Source of the DNA: Candidatus Geothermarchaeum rappei
Lineage (GTDB): Archaea; Thermoproteota; Nitrososphaeria; Geothermarchaeales; JDFR-13
Assembly (NCBI GenBank): GCA_002011085.2
Contig: MTMB02000001.1
Coordinates: 477,820 to 541,819, forward strand
Length of the DNA: 64,000 bases
Direction: 5' to 3'
The notes under the pieces are model-generated. The model saw nothing but the letters and a program-made list of their open reading frames with translations. It made no database searches and was not told the origin of the DNA. A program made the position numbers and the translations under genes. Shown piece by piece: positions 48,212 through 59,098 of the stretch (position 1 is the stretch's first letter; every line of letters starts with the position of its first letter).

Positions 48212-49468
48212 TTAAATCACCTTCTCGAAATCCCCTCTTCTCTCGGGGTTATGGATGGTGGCGTCTATCCCCCATTTAGCCGTCCTTCTAGTCTTTTGGT
48301 CAGCGGATGGATCCAATGAAGATCCTATTTGATCAGGATAGATGTATACATCTCTATTGGGCTGTACCCTCGTCGCTATTGCCCACTCGACTTCGTTAGG
48401 GTCATAAATGTCTATATCTTCCTCCACTACAATAGCTAGCTTTAGGGAGGAGTGTCCTCTAAACGCTGCCTCAATAGCCTTTCTACCATCCTCTTCACTC
48501 CTCTTCCTTATCTTAATCACACAATGTAGCCATGATGAGCCGCCTGGAGTAAGATATACATCTAGGCAATCCACGCCAGTTTCCCTCACCGCCTTGAGGA
48601 TAGTCGGCTCCCTCGAGAGTCCCATAAGGAGCTTATGTTCATAGTCACCTGGTAATATAGCGTGGTAGAAAGCGTTTTCTCTAATGTAGATCTTCTCTAT
48701 CTCTACGACAGGCTGCTTCCTCACTATATCATATGTACCCGTCAAGTCTACGAAAGGCCCCTCGTCATGCTCCTCACCCGTCAACTCTCCAATCATCACA
48801 ATCTCCGCCATCGTCCCTACTACTCCGTCGAAATCCACCAGCCTAATCTCTTTGATGGCGTTTGCAATATCTAGTTCGCTGACTCCCAATTCCGGTGACA
48901 TTGCACTGGCCACCAGGACTTCAACTGGGTTTCCAATGCATATCGCGAACCTCTTTAGACCTCTTTCTACATACTTATGTAGGTGTCGGGGGACGATTCT
49001 AATAGCTAGCTTATTCCTATCTATCTGCATCATCCTATGATATGACGTGTTGAATCCATATTCCTTGTCATACGCAACTACAATACTTGATGTTATATAT
49101 GGCCCACCATCTCTAGGATAATGTTGGAGTATTGGTAGCTTATTTAGATCAGGCTCCACCTCCATATACATATCGTTATCAACTATACTAGGCCTCTTCC
49201 TCCTATTCATTATCTCCAGTAGATAATGTATTACCATATTAGGTGGGACACCTAGGTAGCTTGCAAGCCTCTCTCTCGTACTTACTATATTTGCCAGTAT
49301 TGGTATAGATGACCTCGTCCCATTTCTTAGGATGACATTCTCAAATAGTATGGGCCTTCCCTTAGCCTCTCTAATTTTCTTAGCGACTTGAAAGTCTACT
49401 GATAGCTCATCCTCTACTCTAATCAACTCATTCTCTAGGAAGCTATACTCATCACGAAGTCTATACAT
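48212..49468 (-). CDS. UbiD-family decarboxylase; probable anhydromevalonate phosphate decarboxylase
   Basis: UbiD-like sequence (AICIGNPVEVLVASAMSP, EIVMIGELTGEEHDEGPFVDLTGTYD); next to UbiX and aconitase X genes. Confidence 0.87.
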   Translation of the reverse strand: MYRLRDEYSFLENELIRVEDELSVDFQVAKKIREAKGRPILFENVILRNGTRSSIPILANIVSTRERLASYLGVPPNMVIHYLLEIMNRRKRPSIVDNDMYMEVEPDLNKLPILQHYPRDGGPYITSSIVVAYDKEYGFNTSYHRMMQIDRNKLAIRIVPRHLHKYVERGLKRFAICIGNPVEVLVASAMSPELGVSELDIANAIKEIRLVDFDGVVGTMAEIVMIGELTGEEHDEGPFVDLTGTYDIVRKQPVVEIEKIYIRENAFYHAILPGDYEHKLLMGLSREPTILKAVRETGVDCLDVYLTPGGSSWLHCVIKIRKRSEEDGRKAIEAAFRGHSSLKLAIVVEEDIDIYDPNEVEWAIATRVQPNRDVYIYPDQIGSSLDPSADQKTRRTAKWGIDATIHNPERRGDFEKVI

Positions 49469-49540
49469 TTACGTTCCACCATATATGTATTCGGCCATGT
49501 CTAAATATTCATACATACACTGTTGAATATAATAATCTTC

Positions 49541-50143
49541 CTAGTCTCCCGATTCATCTCCTAATTCTAGTTTGAAGAATCCTGCTGTTGCTGTTACCGA
49601 TGAGAGAAGTAGAGGAAGTATACCATATCTAAGCATCTCGGTGTTTGACCCTGGTATACCGAACGCCACTATTAGGATGACTATTATACCTACCAGACTG
49701 ACCTGGGCTACTGAGAACATCTTTGTGTATATCCTCAACCTATGATATGCTCTTAACTCAAATAGAGAGTATACCGCCCATAATATTATTGGAATGGCTA
49801 GGTTGCTTAAGGCGCCTGACGACCCCCATACATCTAGAATATCAGACTGGGGAAGGAATATCAGGAATACAATGGCTCCTAATATCAGAGTAACTATACC
49901 CGTTATCCTATAGTATCCCTCGTGCGCCTCACTACCTAGTTTTATCCATGCCAGTCCCCTAAATAAAATGCTTACTGGATATGTGAATAATGCATATAAA
50001 GCAGTTATTCCACCCATTACAAGAATGTTTGTCATCGCAGAAAGGATGAACCCTAATGAGCCAAATATCCTGGTAATACGTGCCATAGAATCTTCCCCAA
50101 TATAAAAAATGTATGGATGTATTATATCTAGTATGGATTCCAA
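49541..50143 (-). CDS. Polytopic membrane protein (DUF996/DUF973-like), start probably at MARITR...
   Basis: About 6 predicted TM helices; no catalytic motif. Confidence 0.55.
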   Translation of the reverse strand: MESILDIIHPYIFYIGEDSMARITRIFGSLGFILSAMTNILVMGGITALYALFTYPVSILFRGLAWIKLGSEAHEGYYRITGIVTLILGAIVFLIFLPQSDILDVWGSSGALSNLAIPIILWAVYSLFELRAYHRLRIYTKMFSVAQVSLVGIIVILIVAFGIPGSNTEMLRYGILPLLLSSVTATAGFFKLELGDESGD

Positions 50144-50201
50144 AAATTAAGCGTCTTCCTACTAGTGAGGATGATGTTGATCACTGTTCTATACATGCCC
50201 T

Positions 50202-50621
50202 CTATTCTCGATATTCTGCAGATTCAATTACCTCTGCATAGAACCTAGCTACATCCCTAGATGACAATATCCCCATTAATTTGTTTTCTTCATCGACTAC
50301 TGGTAGGTGCCTAATATTATTCTCGCTCATTAGATAAGCGGCTTTACTCAATGGCTTATCTATACCTATTACTATGAGGTCCCGGGTCATAACCTTATCT
50401 AGTTTCTCATCCATAGATGTGTTTTCAGAGACACACCTAACTACATCTCTCTCAGTAAATATTCCCAGCAGCTTATCTCCATCTGTGACCAATATTGATC
50501 CCACTTTCTTCTCAATCATCTTCATAGCAGCATCCCTTATTGTGGATGAGGGGGATAAAGTAACAAGCTTCTCCCTCGGAGTCATCACATCTTTTACGCG
50601 TTTACCTAAATATGAACTCAT
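50202..50621 (-). CDS. CBS-domain pair protein
   Basis: VKDVMTPREKLVTLSPSSTIRDAAMKMIEKKVGSILVTDGDKLLGIFTERDVVR ... MTRDLIVIG ... NIRHLPVVDEENKLMGILSSRDVARF. Confidence 0.9.
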   Translation of the reverse strand: MSSYLGKRVKDVMTPREKLVTLSPSSTIRDAAMKMIEKKVGSILVTDGDKLLGIFTERDVVRCVSENTSMDEKLDKVMTRDLIVIGIDKPLSKAAYLMSENNIRHLPVVDEENKLMGILSSRDVARFYAEVIESAEYRE

Positions 50622-50875
50622 AAAATAATATTATAGTAAAACGATTATATTAACAATTAATATGTATAATTAAAAGGATTACATTTATAACCACGTTATT
50701 GAAAAATATATTAAACTTCATAAATCTTTTGATGTTTTCTCATGTTATTTTTAATTTGGACTATACATTTGACGTCTCTTAGTCGGTTTAAACATATGTC
50801 CTATGAATAGGATCCAGCCTAGGGGTATCTTCCTTTGGGTGTAGTTTTTATAGTATCCAATGATGTTTCTAATAT

Positions 50876-52198
50876 TTGATGTATCAGAAATACCGAGAAA
50901 ATTGGATGGAATATGTTGTCTTATTTCTCACAATATTCATAACTATAATATTCTATATCAGCATAATTACTAGGGGCGGGCTCGCCGTCGGTATCGATGC
51001 ACCGTATTATATGATACAAGTTAGAGAGATCTTGCGAAGTGGCTTCATGAAATACGGTGATCCTCCCCTAGTATTTTATATCCTAACAGTATTCGCCTTA
51101 TTATCGGGAAGCATAGAAACAGGCTTTACCGTCTCTGTTCCTCTCTTGGCGGTTTTAGCGGGAGTCCCCTCCTATTATCTCGTAAAGGAAGTGACCGGAC
51201 AGCGTCTACCTGCCTTCCTCACCCTACTACTAATCCTCTATTATCCCAGTTATATACGGATGCTAGGCGACTTCGTCAAGAATCAGTTTGGGATAGTGTT
51301 TATTGGTTTCACTCTACTATATTTGTTTAAAAGGGATTTAGGGAGAGGGAGATACATCTATATCACATTATCAACTGTATTAGCTGGCTTAACACATATA
51401 CTGGATTTCGGCTTAACTCTCCTGGTCCTAGGGGCATACCTCATTCACGATATCCTGACTACTAGGGATGAGGTTCTGCAACTACTTCTCTGTATACTGA
51501 TTCCATCTCTAGTCTATCTAGTGGGCTTTTTCCTCCTACCATTCTATTTCGGGGACTTAGGTAAGGGAGCTGGCTTCGTAAGTGACGTGGTTGAAGTCGG
51601 AGGAGAAACCATTCTCCCGATGGGCCTCAATATATATCTCCCTGCATTTGCATCGGCGTTGGTAGCTGGAGGGCTATTCATAGCATTATATAAAGATAGG
51701 CGGGTTAGAGAGTCGAGACTCCCATTCATACTATTAATCCTACAGATATTCCTAATCACACCCTGGAGGCCGGAGTGGCTCTTCAGGATAATGCTCATGT
51801 CCTTCATACCGATCAGCCTCATAACCGGATACTTAATACACTATATCGAGAAACTCCTGCCCCAGTTCTTAATAGCAGTCCTTATACTCTCATACCCCAT
51901 ATCAGCCGCAGTACCATTATCAGCCAGGCTACACCCAACCATAACACCATCACAGTACCATGAGCTATACACAATCAAAGATATAATCGGAGACAAGCCC
52001 GCCGAGATAATCTACGTTGGACACCCCGGGGAGAAATACTGGGCTGAATACATACTGGATAAACCCATCTTAAGACCAGGATCGAAACCAAGCGACCCCA
52101 CCACCCCCCTATACCTAATAATACCAACCGGCATGAAACCCCCTCCAACAGCAAAGCCCATCTACAGAGGGGAAGAATATAATCTATACAGGCTCTGA
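50876..52198 (+). CDS. Polytopic membrane protein, GT-C glycosyltransferase-like
   Basis: Many TM helices; GIDAPYYMIQVREILRSGFMKYGDPPLVFY and THILDFGLTLL, ArnT/PMT-like layout. Confidence 0.55.
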   Translation: MMYQKYRENWMEYVVLFLTIFITIIFYISIITRGGLAVGIDAPYYMIQVREILRSGFMKYGDPPLVFYILTVFALLSGSIETGFTVSVPLLAVLAGVPSYYLVKEVTGQRLPAFLTLLLILYYPSYIRMLGDFVKNQFGIVFIGFTLLYLFKRDLGRGRYIYITLSTVLAGLTHILDFGLTLLVLGAYLIHDILTTRDEVLQLLLCILIPSLVYLVGFFLLPFYFGDLGKGAGFVSDVVEVGGETILPMGLNIYLPAFASALVAGGLFIALYKDRRVRESRLPFILLILQIFLITPWRPEWLFRIMLMSFIPISLITGYLIHYIEKLLPQFLIAVLILSYPISAAVPLSARLHPTITPSQYHELYTIKDIIGDKPAEIIYVGHPGEKYWAEYILDKPILRPGSKPSDPTTPLYLIIPTGMKPPPTAKPIYRGEEYNLYRL

Positions 52199-52251
52199 CA
52201 TAAATATTTTTTATTTTTAACAAAACCTATGATTTTTTTAGAAAAAATTAA

Positions 52252-52328
52252 TGGTAGCGGGGCGAGGATTTGAACCTCGGACCTCCGGGTTATGAGCCCG
52301 GCGGGCTTCCTGGCTGCCCCACCCCGCT
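52252..52328 (-). tRNA. Initiator tRNA-Met (CAT), 3' CCA encoded
   Basis: Reverse complement AGCGGGGTGGGGCAGCCAGGAAGCCCGCCGGGCTCATAACCCGGAGGTCCGAGGTTCAAATCCTCGCCCCGCTACCA folds as cloverleaf; three G:C pairs next to the anticodon loop; A1:U72. Confidence 0.95.
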
Positions 52329-52392
52329 GTCTCCATATTATTTTGTTTTGTTGTGTTATTTATATTTTTCTTCCAGTGTTTTCCGTTGTTTT

Positions 52393-53565
52393 TTATTGTT
52401 TGTCAATCTCTTTTAGTCTGTGTATTAGTTCTTCTATTTCGTCTTTTGTGTTGTAGAAGTGTGGTGATACCCTGATTAGACCGGGTCTTGCGGAGACCTC
52501 GATTCCCTCCTCGAGTAGTTTCCTCGCGGTTTCCTGTGGGTTTTTATGTCTGAATGTCGTGATTGGCGAGTGTCTCTCTATGTGGCTGTATAGCTGGTAT
52601 CCATTGTCTATTAGGGCCTCGGCCAGATAGTCTGCTATCCTCTTGGTGTGATACCCGTATTTCCCTGGTGCATCGTATTTTATCAGGAATTTCAGCGACT
52701 CGTCTAATGCGGTGAATGCGGTTAATGCAGGTGTCCCCAGTTCAAACCTGGATGCGTCGCTAGGGTATCTATAGTTGAGGGCGTTGAAGGGTCTCTGGAA
52801 CTCGTCTTCACCCCTCTGTCTCCTTTGGAAGACTGAGTCGTCGATGGATAGCCAGCCCATATACCTAGGCTCTATATCCCCGAGTATATCGCTGGATACG
52901 TATATCATCGCTGCCCCGTATAGGCTCATCAGCCACTTATAGGATCCGGTGAATGCGATATCCACCCCTAGTCTCTTGACGTTCACAGGCATTACACCGA
53001 CTGCATGGAACATGTCGCTGACCAAGAGCCCTCCCTTGCTATGCACTAGGTCGGATAATGCCTTGAGATCCTCGATATAGCCTGATAACCAGCCTACGTA
53101 GTCGACTATGACGAGGGATGTATTCTCATCCACCAGCTTCTCATAGTCACTATATTCCGTGTATCCCCCTCTATCCCTAGCCACCCTAACCTCCTTGACC
53201 AAGCCCCGTCTCTCCATGGCCTTAGCCATAGCGAGGGAAGTAGGGAAATTATGCTGGCTAACCACTATATTAGAGTCTTTATCAATGTCTAGGGAGGAGA
53301 GTATGACTAGAAACGCGTAGGTGACGCCAGGGGCATAGGCGACCTCATCCTTAGACGCGCCTATAAACCTAGAGTACCTCTCCTTCAGCTCCATAATCTT
53401 GTCAAGCGCATATTCCCATGGGTCCCCATATTCAGCTCGATAATCCACTAGGTTCTTAACAGCATTGGATACGGGCTGGGGAAGGGGCCCGGTGCTGGCG
53501 TTATTAAGATATATCTTGTTTCTAATGGAGGGAAGACAATCCCTAGCTTCATCAAGCCATGACAT
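52393..53565 (-). CDS. Class V PLP aminotransferase (cysteine desulfurase/isopenicillin epimerase-like)
   Basis: NKIYLNNASTGPLPQPV; VSDMFHAVGVMPVNVKRLGVDIAFTGSYKWLMSLYG. Confidence 0.87.
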   Translation of the reverse strand: MSWLDEARDCLPSIRNKIYLNNASTGPLPQPVSNAVKNLVDYRAEYGDPWEYALDKIMELKERYSRFIGASKDEVAYAPGVTYAFLVILSSLDIDKDSNIVVSQHNFPTSLAMAKAMERRGLVKEVRVARDRGGYTEYSDYEKLVDENTSLVIVDYVGWLSGYIEDLKALSDLVHSKGGLLVSDMFHAVGVMPVNVKRLGVDIAFTGSYKWLMSLYGAAMIYVSSDILGDIEPRYMGWLSIDDSVFQRRQRGEDEFQRPFNALNYRYPSDASRFELGTPALTAFTALDESLKFLIKYDAPGKYGYHTKRIADYLAEALIDNGYQLYSHIERHSPITTFRHKNPQETARKLLEEGIEVSARPGLIRVSPHFYNTKDEIEELIHRLKEIDKQ

Positions 53566-53625
53566 AAAAAATATGTTTATGTCCAGTGCTTTTATTGTTT
53601 CCCATATTCCCCGAATAAAATAATA

Positions 53626-54150
53626 TTATAGGCTATTTATTGCCTGGCCTGTGAAACTCATAATGTCTTCTTGGCTGCCAGTTATACTGATCCATATGAC
53701 CTTATTATCCTTGTTATAGAATATGTAGTACATGTTATTCCCCGTGCCAGTATAGACAACTATGCCATTTACAACAGTCTCCTCCGGCGGGGTATAGGGT
53801 GTATCTGCCTGAGTCATCTTACTATACATCTGCTGGGTCATCATCTGGGCCTCCTCCGGTGTCTCATATGCAACTGCCCATATATGAGCCACGTCATGGT
53901 TCTTAGCATAGATCGCTACCAGGCCATCGACTATAGACTCCTGGGTTGTCAGGAAGAAGTGTATCTTCGCTAGGCTCGCCATAGCCTCCTCGCCAGACCT
54001 ATATTCAACTAGAATATAGTTGGCTATCTCCTTAGGAGGCTCTTGAAACACGTTTTTACCAGAGTTATATCCCTGGAGATACATTATTCCTACTGTGGCT
54101 ACAGCCAATCCCGCTATAATTAGAATTATGATACGCTTATCCAACTTCAA
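53626..54150 (-). CDS. Membrane-anchored/secreted hypothetical protein
   Basis: N-terminal TM IIILIIAGLAVATVGIMYLQGY followed by soluble domain. Confidence 0.6.
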   Translation of the reverse strand: MKLDKRIIILIIAGLAVATVGIMYLQGYNSGKNVFQEPPKEIANYILVEYRSGEEAMASLAKIHFFLTTQESIVDGLVAIYAKNHDVAHIWAVAYETPEEAQMMTQQMYSKMTQADTPYTPPEETVVNGIVVYTGTGNNMYYIFYNKDNKVIWISITGSQEDIMSFTGQAINSL

Positions 54151-54247
54151 CTCAGATCAGCCTGCTATGGATTATATATTGGACTAGGGATAAAAATTAT
54201 TCTAAATACAGGTTGATATTATCCAACGGTATATTGACTATGGATAA

Positions 54248-56317
54248 GTGGATGAGGATGTCATGAAGGGGCTTAGGGTCGGGATAGATATTGGAGGGAC
54301 ATTCACCGACTTAGTGGCTTTGGATGAGGAGACTGGGTTAATAACTCATCGTAAGATCCTCACGACGCCTAGAGACCCTACTAAATGCTTTATAGAGATT
54401 CTCGAGCGCTTCAGCAAACCGGTTGAAAATATTAGTATGATTATCCATGCCACAACCCTGGGGACAAATATGTTCCTAGGCCAGATGGGGCTGGAGCCTC
54501 CTAAAGCAGCGTTAATTACGAATAGGGGGTTTAGGGACGTTATAGAGATTGGGAGGCAGAATAGGCCTGAGCTATACAACCCGTTTTTCACGAGGCCCAG
54601 GCCACTTATACCTAGGAGGCTTAGAATAGGCGTCTCAGGCAGATTAGATCATAGGGGGAGGGAGCTGGAGCCGCTCGATGAAGATGAGATACGGATGATT
54701 GCAAAACGTCTGAGGAGGGCAGCTGATGTAATTATCATATCCATGCTCCACAGCTATGTAAATCCGGTTCATGAGAAGAGGATAAAGGAGATTATACTTG
54801 AGGAGTATCCAGAGGCCATTGTAGTCGCGAGTCATGAGGTGGATCCCCAGCCCAGGGAGTATGAGAGGACTGTGACTACTGTGGTGAACGCGATTCTAAA
54901 ACCAGTTTTATCAAGATATCTCATTAGGCTAAACACATTGCTCAGTGAGAAGGGGTTTGGGGGACGTTTCCTGGTTATGAAGAGCAGTGGAGGCGTAGCG
55001 AGTGTTGGGAATGCTGTTGAGAAGCCAGCTGCATTCATCGAGAGTGGACCGGCTGCAGGCGCTGTTGCAGTAGCCTATGTATCTCGTCTACTGAATATAG
55101 AGAATGCCCTAGGCCTAGACATGGGTGGCACGACTGCAAAGGCCTCAGCCGTCTTAGGTGGAAAGCCGCATATAGTCCCAGAATATGAGGTTGGTGGGAA
55201 GGTTCATATGGGGCGGTTGATGAAGGGCTCTGGATACCCCTTGCGTATTCCCCATATCGATCTGGCTGAGGTGAGTTCGGGAGGCGGTACAATAGCCTGG
55301 GTTGATGAGGGAGGCGCCTTGAGGATAGGCCCATTAAGCGCGGGAGCCGATCCAGGGCCAGTATGCTATGGTAGAGGAGGCGCTCAACCGACTATTACGG
55401 ATGCAAACCTCGTCCTAGGTAGGCTGCCGAGGGTCCTGGGAGGGGGAGAGATAATTTTAGATAGGGATGCGGCTTATGAAGCGGTTAAAGAGCTGGGTGA
55501 CCAGCTTGGGCTTGGGCCTGTGGAGACCGCCTTAGGCATAGTTAAGTTATCTAATCAGGTTATGATGCGCGCCATAAGGCTTGTATCTATAGAGCGTGGG
55601 CATGACCCTAGGATGTTCACAATGTTCGTATTCGGCGGCGCAGGCCCGTTACACGCCGCCGAGCTCTCTGAAATAGGTGTGGAGGAAGTCATTATACCTC
55701 CGTATCCCGGAGTCTTCTCCGCCCTCGGCTTACTGGCCACAGACTTTAGATATGAGGCCGTGAAGAGTATCGTTAAGGAAGCTGCTGAGTTGGATGATGA
55801 CGAGCTGAACAATATCTTTATAGAGCTTACCAGCTATGTGGTGGAGAAGCTCATCGAGGATGGTGTGGATAAGGATAGGATAACGACCCTTAGATACCTG
55901 GATATAATGTACTGGGGGCAGGCGTATCACCTCACGACTCCATATATGGGTAGTGTTAGGGAAGCAATCATGGAGTTTCATGAGATGCATGAGGCTAGAT
56001 ACGGGTACTCCATGAGGGACGAGCCAGTAGCTATAGTCTCCGCTAGGGTTGAGGCGCTGGGGAATATGGAGAAACCCAGTCTCCCCCATTCAACTATGGA
56101 GGAATATCGTCCCCGGCCTGTGGAGGAGAGGGATGTCTATTATGAGGATACGGGTTGGGCAGCTACTCCCGTATATCTGAGGAGTAGCCTAAAGCCAGGG
56201 GCGATTCTAGACGGCCCTTCTCTAATCACCAGCGACGAGAGTACGGTGCTGATCCCGCCTGAATACCATGGATATGTGGATGAGTATCACGCTATACACA
56301 TTAGGAGGGGAGGGTAG
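54248..56317 (+). CDS. hyuA: Hydantoinase/oxoprolinase subunit A (HyuA family)
   Basis: [69 protein letters not shown]. Confidence 0.92.
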   Translation: MDEDVMKGLRVGIDIGGTFTDLVALDEETGLITHRKILTTPRDPTKCFIEILERFSKPVENISMIIHATTLGTNMFLGQMGLEPPKAALITNRGFRDVIEIGRQNRPELYNPFFTRPRPLIPRRLRIGVSGRLDHRGRELEPLDEDEIRMIAKRLRRAADVIIISMLHSYVNPVHEKRIKEIILEEYPEAIVVASHEVDPQPREYERTVTTVVNAILKPVLSRYLIRLNTLLSEKGFGGRFLVMKSSGGVASVGNAVEKPAAFIESGPAAGAVAVAYVSRLLNIENALGLDMGGTTAKASAVLGGKPHIVPEYEVGGKVHMGRLMKGSGYPLRIPHIDLAEVSSGGGTIAWVDEGGALRIGPLSAGADPGPVCYGRGGAQPTITDANLVLGRLPRVLGGGEIILDRDAAYEAVKELGDQLGLGPVETALGIVKLSNQVMMRAIRLVSIERGHDPRMFTMFVFGGAGPLHAAELSEIGVEEVIIPPYPGVFSALGLLATDFRYEAVKSIVKEAAELDDDELNNIFIELTSYVVEKLIEDGVDKDRITTLRYLDIMYWGQAYHLTTPYMGSVREAIMEFHEMHEARYGYSMRDEPVAIVSARVEALGNMEKPSLPHSTMEEYRPRPVEERDVYYEDTGWAATPVYLRSSLKPGAILDGPSLITSDESTVLIPPEYHGYVDEYHAIHIRRGG

Positions 56318-56319
56318 GG

Positions 56320-57981
56320 ATGTATAGGGATAGAATCACTGTAGAGGTAATTAGAAACGCATTGATATACGTCTCTGAAGAAATGGGTATAGCGCTGAGA
56401 AACACAGCTTATAGCCCCAATATAAGGGATAGACTCGACCACACGTGTGCGGTTCTCACATTTAATGGGGAGTTGGTCGCCCAGGCGGAGCATATACCGG
56501 TCCACATAGGCAGCATGGCTGTGGGAGTGAAAAACACACTGGAGTATCTTGACAAGGAGGGTGTCGAACTTGGAAAGGGAGATATCGTGATTGTAAACGA
56601 CCCATATATCGCGGGGACGCATCTCAATGACATAACCCTAGTAAAGCCGGTATATTGGGGGAATAGAATTATTGGCTTAGTGGCTAATAAGGCGCATCAC
56701 GTGGATATCGGCGGCTCGGTCCCGGGTAGCATTGGAGGCGATGTAGAGACACTTATGGATGAGGGGATAGTGATAAAACCATCTAAGCTAGTTGAAGAAG
56801 GTGTGTTCAACAAGGCCCTCGTCGAGAGCCTCGCTGGGAGGGTCAGGACCCCTAGGTATCTAAAGGGTGATCTAATGGCTCAGGTCGCGGCTCTCCACCT
56901 AGGTGAGAAGAGGATCCTCGAGTTGGTTGAGAAATATGGAGTTGAGGCGTTCATTGAATCGATGATGGAGACCCTGGACTATATTGAGAGATATACGGTA
57001 AATAGGGTTAGAAACCTCGGGGTATATGGACGGTATACAGCCATTGACCATATGGAGTTGCCGGGTGAGGAGTTGGCGAATATCAATGTCGCTGTGGAGA
57101 TTAGCAGGGAGAAGATCGATATAGATTTCCACGGGTCATCGGGTGAGGTTCCATATCCAGTCAATGCTGTATATGGTGTAACAGTGGCAGCGTCAACATA
57201 TGCATTGAAGAGCGTCATTGACCCGGATATGCCTATAAACCATGGTTTCTATAGGATTGTGGATATAAAAGCGGATAAAGGTTCTATTGTAAACCCCATT
57301 CCCCCATCGCCAGTATCAGGTGGAAACGTTGAGACGACCCAGAGGATTGCGGATGTAGTTTTTAAGGCCCTTGCAGAGGCCTATCCAGATAGGGTGCCTG
57401 CAGCCAGCTGTGGAACGATGAATAATATCATGATAGGGGGCATAGACAATACTTGGGCGTTCTACGAGACGATTGGGGGTGGAAGCGGTGGTAGACCGGG
57501 TTTAGACGGCGTCGACGGCATACATACGAATATGACAAACACTCTAAATACGCCAATTGAGGTCGTGGAGAGGGAGTATCCAATCCTCTTCCTCCGTTAC
57601 GAACTTAGGCCGGACAGCTGTGGCGCGGGTGAATATAGAGGCGGCCTAGGTATAACAAGGGCTTTTAAAGTGAGGGAGCCTGCTATACTCACCATAATGG
57701 CTGAACGGGTAAAGCTAAGGCCATGGGGATTAAGAGGGGGATTAGAGGGGCTGCCGGGAAATCATTATATAGTTAGACGGGGTGGGGAGACTGTCATTCT
57801 GCCTAGTAAAGCCACGGTCAGGCTGGAGCCAGGGGACGAGGTATATATTAATACCCCCGGTGGAGGAGGCTATGGCATACCCAGTAAGAGGGAGATTAAT
57901 ATGATAAGGAACGACTTGGAGGAGGGTAAGATAACCATCGAATACGTCAGGAAATACTATGGTGACGTCTCTCTAGTTTAA
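56320..57981 (+). CDS. hyuB: Hydantoinase/oxoprolinase subunit B (HyuB family)
   Basis: TVEVIRNALIYVSEEMGIALRNTAYSPNIRDRLDHTCAV; IVNDPYIAGTHLNDITLVKPV; ELRPDSCGAGEYRGGLG. Confidence 0.92.
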   Translation: MYRDRITVEVIRNALIYVSEEMGIALRNTAYSPNIRDRLDHTCAVLTFNGELVAQAEHIPVHIGSMAVGVKNTLEYLDKEGVELGKGDIVIVNDPYIAGTHLNDITLVKPVYWGNRIIGLVANKAHHVDIGGSVPGSIGGDVETLMDEGIVIKPSKLVEEGVFNKALVESLAGRVRTPRYLKGDLMAQVAALHLGEKRILELVEKYGVEAFIESMMETLDYIERYTVNRVRNLGVYGRYTAIDHMELPGEELANINVAVEISREKIDIDFHGSSGEVPYPVNAVYGVTVAASTYALKSVIDPDMPINHGFYRIVDIKADKGSIVNPIPPSPVSGGNVETTQRIADVVFKALAEAYPDRVPAASCGTMNNIMIGGIDNTWAFYETIGGGSGGRPGLDGVDGIHTNMTNTLNTPIEVVEREYPILFLRYELRPDSCGAGEYRGGLGITRAFKVREPAILTIMAERVKLRPWGLRGGLEGLPGNHYIVRRGGETVILPSKATVRLEPGDEVYINTPGGGGYGIPSKREINMIRNDLEEGKITIEYVRKYYGDVSLV

Positions 57982-58992
57982 GAGGCTTTTTATCCTCATA
58001 CTTATCTCCTTTGAAGCATCTTTAAATATAGGTGGGTCGGCCTCCTCAGACAAAACCTCTTTTATAGCCTTGTATAAGGCTTCTCCACACAGCTCCTCCA
58101 GCGGAATCACACGATAGCCACTCCTGCCCATGAATAGCCTGGCGTTGTCCCTCTGCTCAAAATGATTACCCAGTGGTATTATAATGCCCCTTTTACCATA
58201 CCTGGCTAACTCTAGTAGACTCCCATATCCCCCGAGGGTTATGACTAGACTTGCCCCGGCGATGGCATTAATAGGGTTCGGTGTAAACCCGTTGCTTCCC
58301 CCTATCGTCTTATATTTTAGGCCATGTTTCTCTAGAACTGGGTGGATGAGGTCTAGTATGGGTTTACCTACATCCGTGCCTCCAATGTTTAGTAGGATGT
58401 ATCCACCGTCGAAGGATGCGGCTTCATGGTCGTGGGTGAATATCTGCCCATAATATTCGAAGCCCTGATAATCCCTCCAATCAAAACCTACATATATCCT
58501 TAGGCTAAACCCCCTCATCCGCCTATGGATCCATCTATTTACAAATGGAAGAAGGATCCTCTGGATAATACTCCCGCCAATGGGTTTAAACCTGATGAAG
58601 TCGGTGATGAATACACTGGGTATATTAAGCCTCCTATGCATTAGAAGCTCCCAAAATTCATCGACAATCAAGAGGTCAAACTCCTCAATATCGACTTCAC
58701 TCTCCACGATCCCAGCGTTAGTCTTTATAACTTCATATACCTTCCTGAGGTTCCGATAACTGCCCTTTACATATCCCTCTGAAAACACGTGGTCTAGGGC
58801 GCGACCCAAGTCAATAAGCCTGTGCGACACATCCAGTACATCGAGGTTCCTAGACTCTAGATATTTAAGGGCTTGGCCAGCTGATAACCATATGATATCT
58901 CCCCAATCAATATATTTAGATAAATGAACATCTCTCGTGACATGTCCTAATCCAACACTCGAGGACGCATAGAGGATCTTAGGTCTAGACAT
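57973..58992 (-). CDS. Glycosyltransferase, MurG/GT28-like
   Basis: KILYASSSVGLGHVTRDVHLSKYI; ASLVITLGGYGSLLELARYGKRGIIIPLGNHFEQRDNARLF. Confidence 0.75.
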   Translation of the reverse strand: MSRPKILYASSSVGLGHVTRDVHLSKYIDWGDIIWLSAGQALKYLESRNLDVLDVSHRLIDLGRALDHVFSEGYVKGSYRNLRKVYEVIKTNAGIVESEVDIEEFDLLIVDEFWELLMHRRLNIPSVFITDFIRFKPIGGSIIQRILLPFVNRWIHRRMRGFSLRIYVGFDWRDYQGFEYYGQIFTHDHEAASFDGGYILLNIGGTDVGKPILDLIHPVLEKHGLKYKTIGGSNGFTPNPINAIAGASLVITLGGYGSLLELARYGKRGIIIPLGNHFEQRDNARLFMGRSGYRVIPLEELCGEALYKAIKEVLSEEADPPIFKDASKEISMRIKSLLN

Positions 58993-59098
58993 TGGAATAA
59001 TACAAATACTTCAAGACATATTTATTTTTTAACATTGTTAATAGACAATACTATATTTAAGATACTCAGAAGGATGTTGTTTCAGGGGTAGAAGGGAG

